Assembly: GCA_013396915.1 (NCBI GenBank)
Contig: VWZL01005013.1
Span: 124,001 to 188,000 of the forward strand
DNA length: 64,000 nt
Source: Stercorarius parasiticus
Taxonomy: Eukaryota > Chordata > Aves > Charadriiformes > Stercorariidae
Reading direction: 5' to 3'
Below the pieces are notes generated by a model. The model did no database searches, was not told where the DNA came from, and worked only from the letters and a program-made list of their open reading frames with translations. Made by a program: the position numbers and the translations under genes. Positions within the stretch are counted from its first letter, which is position 1. Every line of letters begins with the position of its first letter. Shown piece by piece: positions 17,501 to 30,367 of this stretch.

Positions 17501-20500
17501 GTCTCCAGATTCCCATGTCGGGCATCAATTCTCTTTCCTGGAGACTTAAGCACAGGGAAGCCTAGAAAGGTGCTGTGCTTCTACAAAGAAGTCCAACTTC
17601 TGCACTGAAGCAAAGAGTGCGAGAAAAAGCTTTTCCTTCTCTGGCCAGCCAACAGAAGTGGGTTTACATGAAGTGAAAGCGATCTACAAGCAACCAAGGT
17701 GTACAGAATGACTTTAAAAGGTTTTCATAACAACTCATAAAAGCCCTAAAATCAAACCTTCACATTCTGTAAGTGAGCCTTCACCGTCAGTCTTCAAAGC
17801 AAACCTTCTAATTCTCTAACAACTCTGGAGAAGGCTTGCACGAGAGAGGGGAAAAGAGAAACCACCTCTTTCTTTCCCCTTTCTTTTAACAACATACAAA
17901 TAGAGAGGATTACTCTTCTTGACTGCTGATTTGGGAGCATGCCATTACGACTCCTCAGCAAATGCAAAATGAGAAAGAGAACTTAATTGAAATAATCCAG
18001 AATGACAGATTGCACTGATGGGAGGTGAGGCTGCCAGATAGAGCTGTCATGCGAAAATTAAACTTGGGATATAGAAAGAAGAAAAAAAAATCAGGTATGT
18101 TTGATCTTTTTTTTTTCCCTGATAGATTATTCGCTCTACATTAGCACAACACGGCTGAATGATTTTTCTGGGCCTACTATTTCATTTCAAAGTAAGTTGC
18201 TAACCTTTCTAAGTGAGAGCACTTCTAGTAACCACGGGGTATTTCATATACCTCAAAATTAGAGGTGCTGGTGATCATATTTCAGCTTCATTACATCCAA
18301 AAGGCTTTCGCTAAAGCCTGTGGGTAATTTCCACTTACCTATATATGAAAAAAATGCTCAACTACTAATCTATTATGTTTGACAGTATTTATATAGATAT
18401 TATTAAAGACAGTATGCATAGCAATGATGTACAAGAACATTACCTCCTTGCATTTCTAACTGCCAGCAAGCTTCCTCAAGAGGTAAAAGAGCTAAAAGGC
18501 AATATTCAACATTTCAAAACAGACTCCTCGGAGTTAAACCGGGTTGACAGCTGCTCTAGGGAAGCCTATTCAGACAGAGACCCTCTACTTACAGGTAAAG
18601 AAAAAAGTCAAACACAAGTGTCATTTACAGTAACCTTGGAAAAAAAAAAAAGAAAATAAAAAGAAAATGATAATGGAAGTTGCAGCCAGGCTGATCAGCA
18701 CATCAAATCTCCCTGTTCATCTTGAGGAGTCCCAATTCACTGTAAACAGACAGGTGAAGCTCTTAACAAGGCAGGCAAACAAAATGTGCTAGAATGGGAG
18801 TTCAGACACCACGGAATGAAGGTCATGGGTTTTAGTGAAACACTCTGATTTCAAAGTGTAAGAAAGTGAAAGAAAACATTATGTTAGGCACTGAAAAAGG
18901 AGAAGGGTGTATACCCAGGTGAAGCTGGGATGCTTTGTCCCACAGCAGTGGCTGAGTCAGTACAACAGAATAACGAATACTGATCACAAAGTCCTACATG
19001 CAAAACACAGGAATTTATTGAGCCCGTTAATAATCAGCCAGTGTCTAACCCAACTTTAGAAATATTACTAATCTACCAAATATATACAAGATTATTGATA
19101 CATCTTAATATAAAAGTTTATTATGCCAACTGAGCCAAACTTTTTGTTCACTTTAGGAGTTTCTAACAGGAATCATAATTTTAGGTGAAGCTCCTGTGAA
19201 GTTTAAGACACCGAGAAAAACAAACCTTTGCGACTTCTGAAATAAAACAAGAAACGAATAGGCAGAGCGAGCTGGGTAACTCTTGTCTACATAGCAACAG
19301 TCACAGACCAGTGTCTCATCAGCAGAACAAAATGATAAAACCAGACAAGAAAGCTATTTCGAGATATTTTCTCTTTTAATACTGCATGTTGCTCTTCCGC
19401 TATTCTTCACCTACCACAAATATTTTTTTAAGACAAATTTACCATTTTGAGAAATATGTAACAACTGACTGAATTAAGGAATGAAATTTCTTCTGAAACA
19501 TATGCAGCACATACTGTATTTCTCTTTTTCCTATTGTAAATAATACAATAGAGCTCTACAAGGTTTCTAAATAGGCATTTAATTTTAATGAGGCAGAAAT
19601 ATGAAGATTTTAATACAGCCTTTTTGCATTTTAAAAAGAGCACATAAAACTCAAGTTTATTTATCATCACATTATAATTGTCACAATCTTATGAAAACTG
19701 CAGTCTTTATACATATAAATAAACTCTTAACAAAGAATGTGAGACAGTTAAGTGGCATAAACAAGCTTAATGTCCGAACTTTCTAAAAATTAATTCTAGT
19801 GATAGGTGATTAAGTTCTACAAGCTTCACCTTTGAACTCCACTTAACATCTTTGAGACGTTTACAAAAATAACAATTCTGCAATAGTAATTCTGCAAGCT
19901 CATTTCAGAGCTCATTTTTCCCTTTAATCTCCACAGAGGGCATCAAAAAAGAGAGAGTTATTGTCACAACCAGCCCCATCAGATCTGACAGGAGCACACA
20001 TACAGAGCGCAACCACAGCCAGGGTTACTGACACCTGCAACAGCTCCAGCGGTCTAGAAGAGCTGCCTCTCCTGCGTATCAGGGAGAATTTATTGTAAAC
20101 TTCTATATTTATCATTAACTTCCATCAGACTTATAGTTTTCAGTTAATTCCGAACTATGACGATCCTTATGTTGGAGTTCAGAACAATGCTACAGATGGT
20201 TTGGCTTTTTGGCTAAGCCACAAACACAGCACACTCTTCTGAAATCTTAAAGACGATAAACTCTGCAAAGCCCAATCTTATGAAAAACGTAATTAAAGGC
20301 CTTAAAAGTTTCAGAACTGAAAACGTACAAAAAGTGTTTTTTAATATTGTTTTTTTTTTGATGAAAAACAACACTGATGCATTTCTAACTTTAAATACAG
20401 TGCTGAAACAAAGACATTAGAGACAGACTTTCAGACAGGCAAGTACAATTCAAACCAAATCTTGGTCACTGCTCCTTCACATATTTTCAGCCTGCTGTAA

Positions 20501-20775
20501 TACAGGATACAAACGGTAGTCTCTCTTTCTGTACATACACTGTTCAGATTCACAGAACAGCTCAAAATTGAAGAAAATAAGCCCTAATTTTCTGAAATAT
20601 GTTAATTTCTTATCTTCTTAAACTTAAGAACAAGGATGGATTTGAACCATTGGCAGTGAATGTAAATTGGTTTACCTTGTAAGTGCCGATCACCTTCAGG
20701 CTCAGGCTGCTCCAGGGTTCAGGGTTAAAGAAAGGAGCACTATTGGGTGGCCATACTATATTCAGCAAGGCTTTC

Positions 20776-20797
20776 TTTTTTTTTTTTTTAAAAAAAA
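20776..20797. repeat. T14-A8 homopolymer junction
   Basis: Fourteen T are followed directly by eight A and then short A/C runs. It could form a bent or hairpin structure and is a likely site of sequencing-length error. No retrotransposed body is recognised beside it. Confidence 0.9.
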
Positions 20798-23700
20798 CCA
20801 AAAAAACCCCCTCAAAACCAAAATAGAACAGAAAATAACAGAGTGCTGAAATACACACTTGTTAAAACGTCATTCGTGACATGCTCTTACTACATAGCAG
20901 TAGCTAAATTTAGGCCAACAGTATCCCCCATTAAGCTGCAGCCTCTACCATCAGGATAAATCAATTTTGTAGGAAACGTTCCAGTGAAGAAGTCCCCAAT
21001 TTACTACGTCTCAATTAAGCAGGATATTCTATAATAACGTTTTATAGTTAGATCACACTTCCTGGCCCAAAGCACCTTAATTTTCACATAACATCACTGA
21101 ACCATAGTGGCCTTTAAAACATAGGGCAGAATTTAAACTGTATGGCATAGCAAAAGAGGGAAACCTCTGCACAATTATATCCATTAAACCCTCGACACTT
21201 TACCATATATATTGTGGCCTCATTTTAGTGTCCACACAAAGCATACCGAACTTAGGGTTTAAATGTCTGCTATAAAAGTAAAGAGCATTTGCACCAAGGA
21301 ATGAAAAGCTGAGCCAAACCTGATGTCTTAGGTCTGCTGCTCCAGAGGGACTGGAGGCCTGTATTTTAATTTACGTGGCATATAAAGTGATGTCAGAGCA
21401 GCCTAACACACTTTGGCCGAAATGGGAGTCCGGCCCCCAGTATTTCCAAGCAGCAGTTTAAATCATGCGTGGCCAGAAGAGCTGCTCTAAGCCTGCCGCC
21501 TCTGATGGACCCTTCCACCAGAGCACCTGTATGACCAGGAGCTCCAGGGCAACGCTGACCCCAGCCCAGAAGGACATCCCCTATTTTCAGAGTTCAGCCA
21601 CCAGCTGGAGGTCGTAATGCCTCCACACCACCCTGAGCCTCAACTCTCTGGGGATGTGTCCCCCTGCTCTGCCATCCCCCCGCAGCCCCCGCCGGCCAAC
21701 ACCTTCCCACCAAACCACACCGACTTCACGGTGGTCATCACGTCCTTCACCTTTGGTACATTAAACACCACAAATGTACATACACATACACATATAATAT
21801 CTTTGCTGACATCTCCAGAAACTAGGCACTTCTTGGTCATGTCACAGCCTACAAAGTGAAAGTAGGAAATAATTTGTTGGACATTTAGTAGACCGTTTTT
21901 TTTAATAGACTAAGAGGTCAGCATATGTAGGAAGCACGTATTCCTCAAAAGAAAAACACTCCTTGACATCTTTACTTACTCAGACAGCCAACCTTTGTAC
22001 TTTCAGAACACATATACTTTAGTCTATAAATGGAACCAATTTTCATCATTCAATCATACAGCATTTTTACTTAACAAAATATGCAAATCAAATTGTTATT
22101 ATTCCAGAAATCAAGAACTCAGATTAATTAGGGAAGTTTTACTCAGTTCTGACAAGCAGTTTAACTTCAAAACCTATACAATTCACATTTGGGGGCAGGA
22201 GAGAAAACATCTATCACCCCTGGAAATAAAATTACTCTCCAAGTTCTGTTTTGAAACAGGAGTCATAAATTCTTGGTTTAGTGGGAAATTGGTTTAAAAC
22301 AACTCGAACTAAAAAAGGCAAAGCTCACCCTACCATTTCCTAAAACTAATTAAAATATCTGTCAAGAGAAAACAACAAGTCTTCTCCAGTGATGGATAAG
22401 TAGCCTACTCACTGTTTTATCAAAATCTCTATAAACATACAGAACTGATGCTGTAAAAGTTTTAACATTTTCAATCAGATTGATAGCCTTGTAGAACATG
22501 GTTTACAAGTTATTCTCTGGTTTGGAAAAAATGAGATCCATTAAAACATCAGCAATTCAGGGGACATTATGTCTGACCATTATAGTTTTCCAAAACCCAA
22601 GCACCAACCAAACCACAGGCCATATATACAATCTTCAAAGAGTGATGGGAGAGGAAAAAAATCCCAAGGAATATGAGCACACCAAGTCTGGGGTGAGTTT
22701 TTTAACAGTCAAACCATGCAACAGGAGGAGGAATGGGAAGGAAACGAGAGTTGGTAGAGATGAAATCAGGGGAGAAGACACTCATCAGCAAACCCCTCAA
22801 TTCCTTTTAATTGTGTGTAGCGTGGGAAAAGTGCCACTACTGCCAAGAGGAAATGCACAAACTTCTGGCCTACTGGGAACACTCCACTTTATACCCGTGA
22901 CGTTACAGACTCTCAGTGCAGGAAAGATTACAAGGAAAACTTTCTAGAAATCTCCATAACTTCCATAACCTCCCTTGCAGCCTCCTCCCAGAGAGTGACA
23001 AAAAAATAACTTTTTCTTCTCCTACCAGGATGCTTTCTTACAGCTTAGTGGAAACATCAATCAACATTTAATTCCTTTCTGAGTCCACTGCAGCCTGACT
23101 TATAGTAACACCTGAGTGAAACTCAGCCCAGGCAAGACAAAGGCGGTGTTTGTGGGAAGCAGAGAAACATCGTGAGGCCTTGGAAATGGTTATTATCTCA
23201 CTATCCATCAAACACTGCTATCTTCAGCGTGCTCGATCAATCTGCATTCCCTGTACTTCTGGTCACACTGAAAGGACATTTCCCACTAAAATGTAGGTGA
23301 GACACTGTAAACTCACTGTAATAAGACCAAAATAACTTGTAACTTTAAAGGTATCTAATAACTCCAGTACACTCAAGCCCAGGTATAGCCCCTGTGTAGA
23401 GATTCCAGTGTACAGCCACTGGCATCTTCTTTTCTCACGGCTGCTTGGGAAATCTTCCACAGTAGAGCCCAGATCCTTGGAGGAAAAGCTGTCACTAATC
23501 CAATCCTAAAGCTGCGTACTTGTTGCCAGATGAAATAAAACACGAGCACAAACTGAACGCTTTCTGCAAGAATAAAACCTGCCTCTCCCTCTTAGATCTC
23601 CTCATAGCTGCAACTACGGGCAATCAGAAGGCTGGGTTCTCATTCCCATTTTGCACAGCTCTTGTTAAATTGAGGCAGCAATGCAGCTTCCGTATCGAAC

Positions 23701-24899
23701 AGCTGGGCATAAACCTGCATTTTACATGCTGTTTGGGTCAAATCAATCCGTTCGAGCGAAACAATGTGGCACAATCCAGTTGGGAAAATGTGCACCTCCA
23801 GGTTCTCTGCTGGTGCTTGCCTTCCTTTGCCTTTGCATGAGCTTTCCTTTCTGGGTCTTCAGGCAAGACTACGCTTCCAGTGTAATCCTTTGAAGAAATT
23901 TAAGTCAGCCATCCTGGAAGTATTTAATTTGCTTTCCAAATCATGGTTCAGATTCTCTTTTACTAAAAGTTGGGGTGGTGGGAAGAAAGAAAAGGAAGTT
24001 TGGAACAATTAATCCCTTCTACCAGTGGAAGGATGCCACAGTGGTTTGATCAGGCTCTTGGAGTTACAAAATATGGAGCATTTGGGATTCAGAGCAGACA
24101 ACTCTCTGCAGCAAAATTAGCTATTCATCTCCATTCTTCTGTATATAAATGAGCAAACAAGTTACAGCCAAAGTGTCTGCCTGCCTCGTCTGCTTAGTAA
24201 TTCTGAAGGCAGGACTATCCAGGGCAGAGACACCCGGAATTAATGTTGAAAATACCCTGGCAGTCAGTTAGTACTACTGATAAATATTAAATTGGATGAC
24301 AGACTGTACTATAAAAACTGTGAAACTAAAGAAATAAAATGGCTGGGGTTTGAGCCAGAAAGACATGTCCTTTAAAACATAAAACCAGAATTCTTCAGTA
24401 GGCATAGATATGGGAACCGCTAATGACTGATCAGAAGCAACTTCAAAGCAGATGAGTCTACAAAGCAAGGAGACCCATCATATAAATGTGAAATCGTTAT
24501 TAAAGCTTATCTTGTATAATTATTGTCATATGAATGATCCTGGTGGATTGAGCATAAAGCAACACGAGCAATATTTACTAAATATGGCAAAGTGCTGTCC
24601 TCCATTCAATAGAGCTCTATATTTAAAAAAAAAAAGAGAAGGTTATATTTGGGGTTTTTTGCATACTAATTATCTTGTGTAAGTACACTCCATGCTTGGA
24701 TTGGAAAACAACAAGGTTTGATACAGCGTTTTGTCCTTCCTAATTTTGGACCAGACTCTGAAAGTTCCACTTTGATACAAGTAAGAGCTAAGCGTTGCAG
24801 TACATGTTTCTGTGCCAAAACAGTGATATCACAGATAAATGACCTGATCTCAGGAAAGAAAATTACCTCCATCCCAAATTATTTACAGTCTTAGAAGAA

Positions 24900-25640
24900 T
24901 ATAGAGAAGACTTATTTCATGGTGTCCACAAAGGCCATAAACAGCAAATGATGATCCAATGTGCTGCTCTCATTGTCACCTGCTGTGACATTTCTCAGTT
25001 ACACCATGATCAGACAGACTGTACTGCAGTGGTCCTGCAGGACGGAATGAACTCATGCTGATGAGTTCAGAGCACCATGCCAGTGTTTAAATCCAGCTGG
25101 CCAGGAGATGACGAGGTAGACAGCTCCCCTGAGTGCTGCCTTCATCGGTTTGAAGGCCTGGGTGCTGCATGTGGAGTTTGATCCCACAGTGAATGGTGTC
25201 CTCCAAGCCTGAGCAGTAAGGCTGGTATGGCAGGTATTTGATGTCGTTGGATCTAGCAGCAAGCTCTCAGAGTCTTTTCAGATTAGCGCTGAGATCTTAA
25301 TGACTGGGAGCTAGGTCCTCAAGTTGCGGGGAAGCACATCCACCAAGAAGAAGCTGTAAGACAAGCAGCTTCCGACTCACCTCTGTCTTCTACTGGGGGA
25401 AACGTCTAAAACGATTTTTGTCTCCATCTGAATGACGGAAACGGGTTCCTAGTCCATCCAGTTCAAGGAGCAAAGCTCATCTGCATCAGTGGCAACCCCA
25501 GCAGCACACTCCCCAGTGTGCTCCTGTCCCCTGAGCCAGTACGTAGGAAGACAGACCCGAAGTCCAACAGCGATCACCTAATGCACTTCTGGGGAGTGCT
25601 CAGATCCTTACGAACAAATCTCTTTATGGATGCTCTATAA
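24900..25640. other. Unclassified moderately GC-rich tract, possibly a decayed mobile element
   Basis: Composition shifts from the AT-rich intron background. Both strands carry short open stretches (for example 69 codons on the minus strand at 25053-25262) broken by many stops. I could not match any frame to a known protein, and I see no clear LTR ends, target duplication or poly-A tail. It could be a decayed LTR element, a DNA transposon or unique sequence. Confidence 0.3.
25049..25068. repeat. Short inverted repeat with tetraloop
   Basis: GAACTCAT (25049-25056) and ATGAGTTC (25061-25068) flank GCTG, giving an 8-bp perfect stem. It lies at one side of an unclassified, somewhat GC-richer tract (about 24900-25640). 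A function is not evident. Confidence 0.7.
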
Positions 25641-28028
25641 AGAATGACATTGCCTGTAACAAATTCATCACCCTTTAACCAAGCTGCAGGTATACTGGAA
25701 CGCACGCTGCTTCACAGCAAGGTTATATTGTACCTATTTATTTAGGCAGGAATGGTACCTTTTGTAAGAACAGCAGTAAATGAAAAAAGATAAGCTTCTA
25801 GGCACAAAAAAATCCTTTGAGTACCAGTTTGCCTAATAACAAGTTATTAGAGCAGTTTATGAACCTGGAAAAACAGGCAAGCTTTTAACCAGAAAATCCT
25901 GTTGCCCAAAAAGCATGTTTTTGGTTTTGTTGTGTTTTTTCCAAACTACCTCTGTCGTCCCAGTAAAAGATACTACCTCTGCTAAAAAGTACTGCCTGAC
26001 TTCTATTTCTAGACCCGTCACAGTTAGAAAAACACTACCAGCACAAATTTATTCACTGTTTCTCAGGGAGGGTTTTTTCTGACTCACTGTTTTTAATGTA
26101 CTGGATACTGGATAATATACTGGATATAGGCTTATCTTGCCTTATCTTAGATCAGATTAAATTCAACCATAAATATCGGAACGTATCAGCTGGAAAGCAT
26201 TGCTCGGCTGCTCTGTTCAGTAAGTCAGCTACAGATCATAATAAATCATATACGGAAAGCAAATGAAGCTTTCCTTTGAAGCTTCTGGATGGATGAAGCT
26301 TCTACTCCCCTTTGCTTTGCAACCCGTGGTGCTACAAATGATTTGGTTACTTTCACATACCAAAAGTGTAAAATGTCACAACCTTACTCACCACAATCAA
26401 AAGCAGACAGCCATATTTTGGATTTCCTCTTTAATACAATTGATAAGTAACCAGAAGGCGTTTTCTGCCTCGATGACAAGGGTTAATTTCCATAGAAAAG
26501 TCCTGCAGATTTGCTCACGTTTAACAGCAGTATGGTATAACTAACTAATTGTGAGACTAAATACAGAGCCCACACGTGCCTGTGTATCTTAAAGGAATTT
26601 CTAAGGTCTTCTAAGCAGCTTTAAAGGAATAATTCATTATAACAATAAGGTGCCAAGCAAGATACAATGGCACATAAATCAAGCTTGAGAACAAACCATT
26701 CACTGTCTCTCTCTGCCATTCAGATGATAAACCTCTCCTTTAAGCATACCTACCCTTGTCAGGAGGTATGACACCAAAGTAGGTATTGACAGGCATCACC
26801 TTTGTGGATGGCCACAGTGGCTGTGGGCTACCATGCAATTTTTAACCAATGCAAAGCCTCGAAAGCAGTTCAGTAATAACATTACACACGGCACACTTTG
26901 TAAGATCCAATGACAATATAGTGCAACTTTTCAAGTTTACACAGCATGTGTTTAAAGTATCCGTTATCAGGCCTTGAAAGGAAATAATTTCTTTAACATG
27001 GATTCTCTAAGAAACAGAAACTCTCCTTTGGCAAAAAAATAGCTTCAGCCAGCTGGATTACTGACAAAAATGGATATTCACATATAGTGAAAACTGAAAA
27101 TGGAGTTTAACTAAGACAGAAGTGTTCTCCAAGTACTTACACATTTTTCATTCCCCAGGTATTTCTCAACAGATAACCAGTCTTGTTCTGGAAATGGACT
27201 AAAAGACTCCCAGTATCCCCCACCTCCCTGTTACATATTTCCAAATAATATGCAAGCAATATTGGCCTGAGAACATTTCTGTCACTATGGCAATACTAAT
27301 AAATTAATTATGCCAGAGGCTGTTCGCTGGCACCGAGAGCAAGCAGCACAGAACAGCCTGTGCCAACATTATTACTGCACTGTAGTTCTCACTGTAGTTA
27401 TTCTCTTAACGTCCACAACAGAAGGTGCTGTGTCCAAAAAACCTTGTGGGGAGAGACCACAGCCCATGCCAAATCCCAACCTATGGCCAGGATTTATTTG
27501 GTAAAGTGTTAAGTGGCACATGCAAAAGCACGCCAAGGACCATTCTAACAATTCGTCTGTAAGGACCCGTCAAGTTCTTGTCCCTGGAAACATCATGCAG
27601 TACTGCTTAATTTATGTGGGCTTCCAACTCAACATTGTCTAAAACAATAGGATCTTCTTGACAAAGTCTGTAGTAGCTTTAGTGCAAATTAATTGATAAG
27701 AGCAATGAAAGCTTCAATAACAGAAGTTTTGGGGCGTTAAGTCTACCATCATCCTGTGTCTCATTCTACATGCAACACCAGTAGAAGTATCATGTGTAGA
27801 ATGATCTATAAACACGACCCTTTAAATACACTTAACAACAGCCAACCAATTTCTGGTCAAAATGCAAACACATCCTTTAGATACAATTTCTGCACAGGAA
27901 GCCTCACACTAACAGATTGCCGGAAGATGGGAAAATGTATCAGAGAAGTTACAGAATCACAAAGTAATTGAAGCTGGAAAGGAAGTTTTAACATCATCTA
28001 GTCCAAGTTCCTTCTCAAGCAGGGTAAC

Positions 28029-29341
28029 CTATAGCAGGTTGTCCAGGACAGTGTCCAGCTGGGTTTTTAATACCCCTGAGGGTGAAGACTTCCCAACCTT
28101 TCTAGGCAACCTGTTCCAGTGTTTGATCACCTTCACAGAAAATAAGTTTTTTCTTATGTTTGGATGGAATTCTATGTGCTTTAATTTGTGCCCATTCCCT
28201 CTTTCCCTGCCTGGGTTCTTCTTCATTGCCTCCCATCAGGTATTTATACATATTGATAAGATCCCCCTTAGCCTTCTCTTCTCCAGGCTGAAGAGTCACA
28301 GCTCTCTCAGCATCTCCTCATACATCAGTCTCTTAATAATTTTTGTGGTCCTGCACTGGACTCACTCCAGTATGTCCATGTCTCACTTGTAGTGGGGAGC
28401 CCTGAACTGGACCCAGTGTTCTGGATGTGGCCTCACCAGTGCTGAGCAGAGAGGAAGAATCACCTCCCTCAACCTGCTGGCAATACTGGTCATAATGCAG
28501 CCCCAGATGCTGTTGGCCTTTGACATGAGAGCACCTTCCTGCCTTATTGTCATCTTGGTGTCCAGCAGGATCCCTGGGTCCTCTTCTGCCAAGCAGCTTT
28601 CCAGTTGGTCAGCCCCCAGCCTGTACTGGTGCATAGGGTTGTCCACATGAAGGACCTTGCATTTTCTGCCTCTTGAACCTGTCGGCCCATTTCTTCAGCC
28701 TGTCAAGGTCTCTCTAAATAGCATGACACCCAACTAGTGTATCAACTACTCCTCCCAGGTCTTCTTATCTTATGCAAACTTGCTGAGAGTGCACCCTGCC
28801 TCACCCTCCAGGTCATCAATGCAGATGTTATACAATACTGGACTCAATATCGACCCCTGGGGTACTACACTAGTGACTGGCCTCCAACCGAATTTCGGCC
28901 ACTGATTGCAACCCACTGGGCTTAGCCATTCAGCCATTTTTCCATCCTCCTCACTTATCTAACCCTTACTTCATCTGCTTGTCTATAAGGATGTTATTAG
29001 AGATTGTCAAAAGCCTCGCTATAGTCAAAGTAAACAACATCCACTGCTCTCCACCCATCAAGCCAGTCACATCATTGTAGATGGATGTCAGGTTGGTTAA
29101 GCATGATTTCCCCTCCATAAATCCATGCTGACTATTCTGGATCACCTTCTTGTCCTTTGTGTGTGGGAATGATTTCCAGGATTAGTTGCTCCATCACCTT
29201 CCCCAGGATCAAGGTGAGGCTGACCAGCCTGTAGTTCCCCAGATTCTCCTCCTTGCCCTTCTGGAAGACAGGAGTGACATTTGTTTTTCTCTCACTGTCA
29301 GGAACCTTCCCCAGTTCCCATGATCTTCCAAAGACAACCAA
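28029..29341 (-). pseudogene. CR1 reverse transcriptase remnant
   Basis: This is the decayed RT region of the CR1 copy above. It is readable only in pieces across frames: the finger/palm block (KGKEENLGNYRLVSLT, 29132-29341), the palm entry [13 protein letters not shown] near 28850, the region before the catalytic aspartates near 28775, and the thumb/C-terminal blocks down to 28029. The expected FADD catalytic motif is destroyed. After Phe-Ala there is an in-frame TAA (minus strand, 28772-28770), and the following Leu-Gly-Gly-Val-Val stretch is in another frame. It has no plausible function as an enzyme. Confidence 0.88.
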
Positions 29342-30133
29342 ATGGCCTCACAATGACATAAGCCAGTTCCCTCAGCACTCATGGGTGCAAACTATCAGGC
29401 CCCATGGACTTGTTCACGTCCAAGTTTAAGCGTTGCCTAACCTGATCATCCCCCGCTAAGCACAAGTCATCTTTGCTCCAGACTTTCCCACTGGTCTCAG
29501 GGACCTGGGATTCCTAATAGGCCAGCTTTACTAGAAAAGACTGAGCCGAAGAAGGCATTGAGTACCTCAGTCCTTCCCGTTTCCTCTGTCAGCAGTGGCC
29601 CTGCAGCATTTAGCAGTGGGCCCACATTTTCCTTAGTCTTTCTTTTACTGCTGGTGCATTTTCAAAAAACATTTCTTGTTGCCCTTCCAATCCCTAGCCA
29701 GATTCAACTCCAGGTGGACTTCGGCTTTCCTGACCCAACCCTGCACAATTGGACAGTGTCTCTTACTCTTTCTGGATCACCTGTCCCTGTCTCCAGCTCT
29801 TGTATATTCCTTTTTTATGTCTGAGTTTCGTCCAGAGCTCCTTATTCACCTCCATGCAGGCTGCCTGCTTGTTGGGATGAATCAAATTAGAGCTTGGAGA
29901 AGGTGATCCTTGAAGATCAACCAGTTCTCTTGGATTGCTGTTCTCTCCAGGGCCATGGGATAGCATCTGATTCTTCCAAGCAAATCCCTAAACAGGCCAA
30001 AGCCTGCTTACCTGAAGTCTAAGGCTGTGATGCCGTTTCTTGCCCTGCTCCCTCCCTTCAGGCTCCCGAGCTCCACCATCTCATGGTCCCTGCAGTCAAG
30101 GCTCCTCCTGACCTTCACAAGCCTAACTGGCCT

Positions 30134-30367
30134 TTAGTTCTTTGTAAGCATGACAACCAGCAAAGCATGTCCTCTTGTTGGCTCCCCGATCACCTGTGCC
30201 ACAAAACTGTTGCTTCGTGTTGCACTCCAGGAGGTATCAAGGTGCTTCACATCCCCCATGAGGACCAGTGCATGTGAATGTGAGGCTACCTCTGGTTGTC
30301 TGAAGGTCTCATCTACTTCTTCCTGATGAGGCGGCCTATAGCAGACACTCACTACAGTATCACCCAT
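30134..30367 (-). pseudogene. CR1 AP-endonuclease remnant
   Basis: The 77-codon open stretch contains YRPPHQEEVDETF, HALVLMGDVKHLD and VIGEPTRG. These match the C-terminal half of the CR1 apurinic endonuclease domain, where the usual motif is Met-Gly-Asp-Phe-Asn-His before the catalytic region. Here Phe-Asn is replaced by Val-Lys, so the catalytic Asn is lost. The upstream part of the domain continues in other frames toward 30600-30980, but only scattered similarity is visible (for example PQHGKQTGG near 30600). Confidence 0.85.

Noticed and set aside
22498..22947. 149-codon plus-strand open frame
   Set aside because: No domain, family resemblance or splice context. One frame of this length is about what chance gives across six frames of 64 kb, and it lies in the middle of the large FRMPD4 intron.
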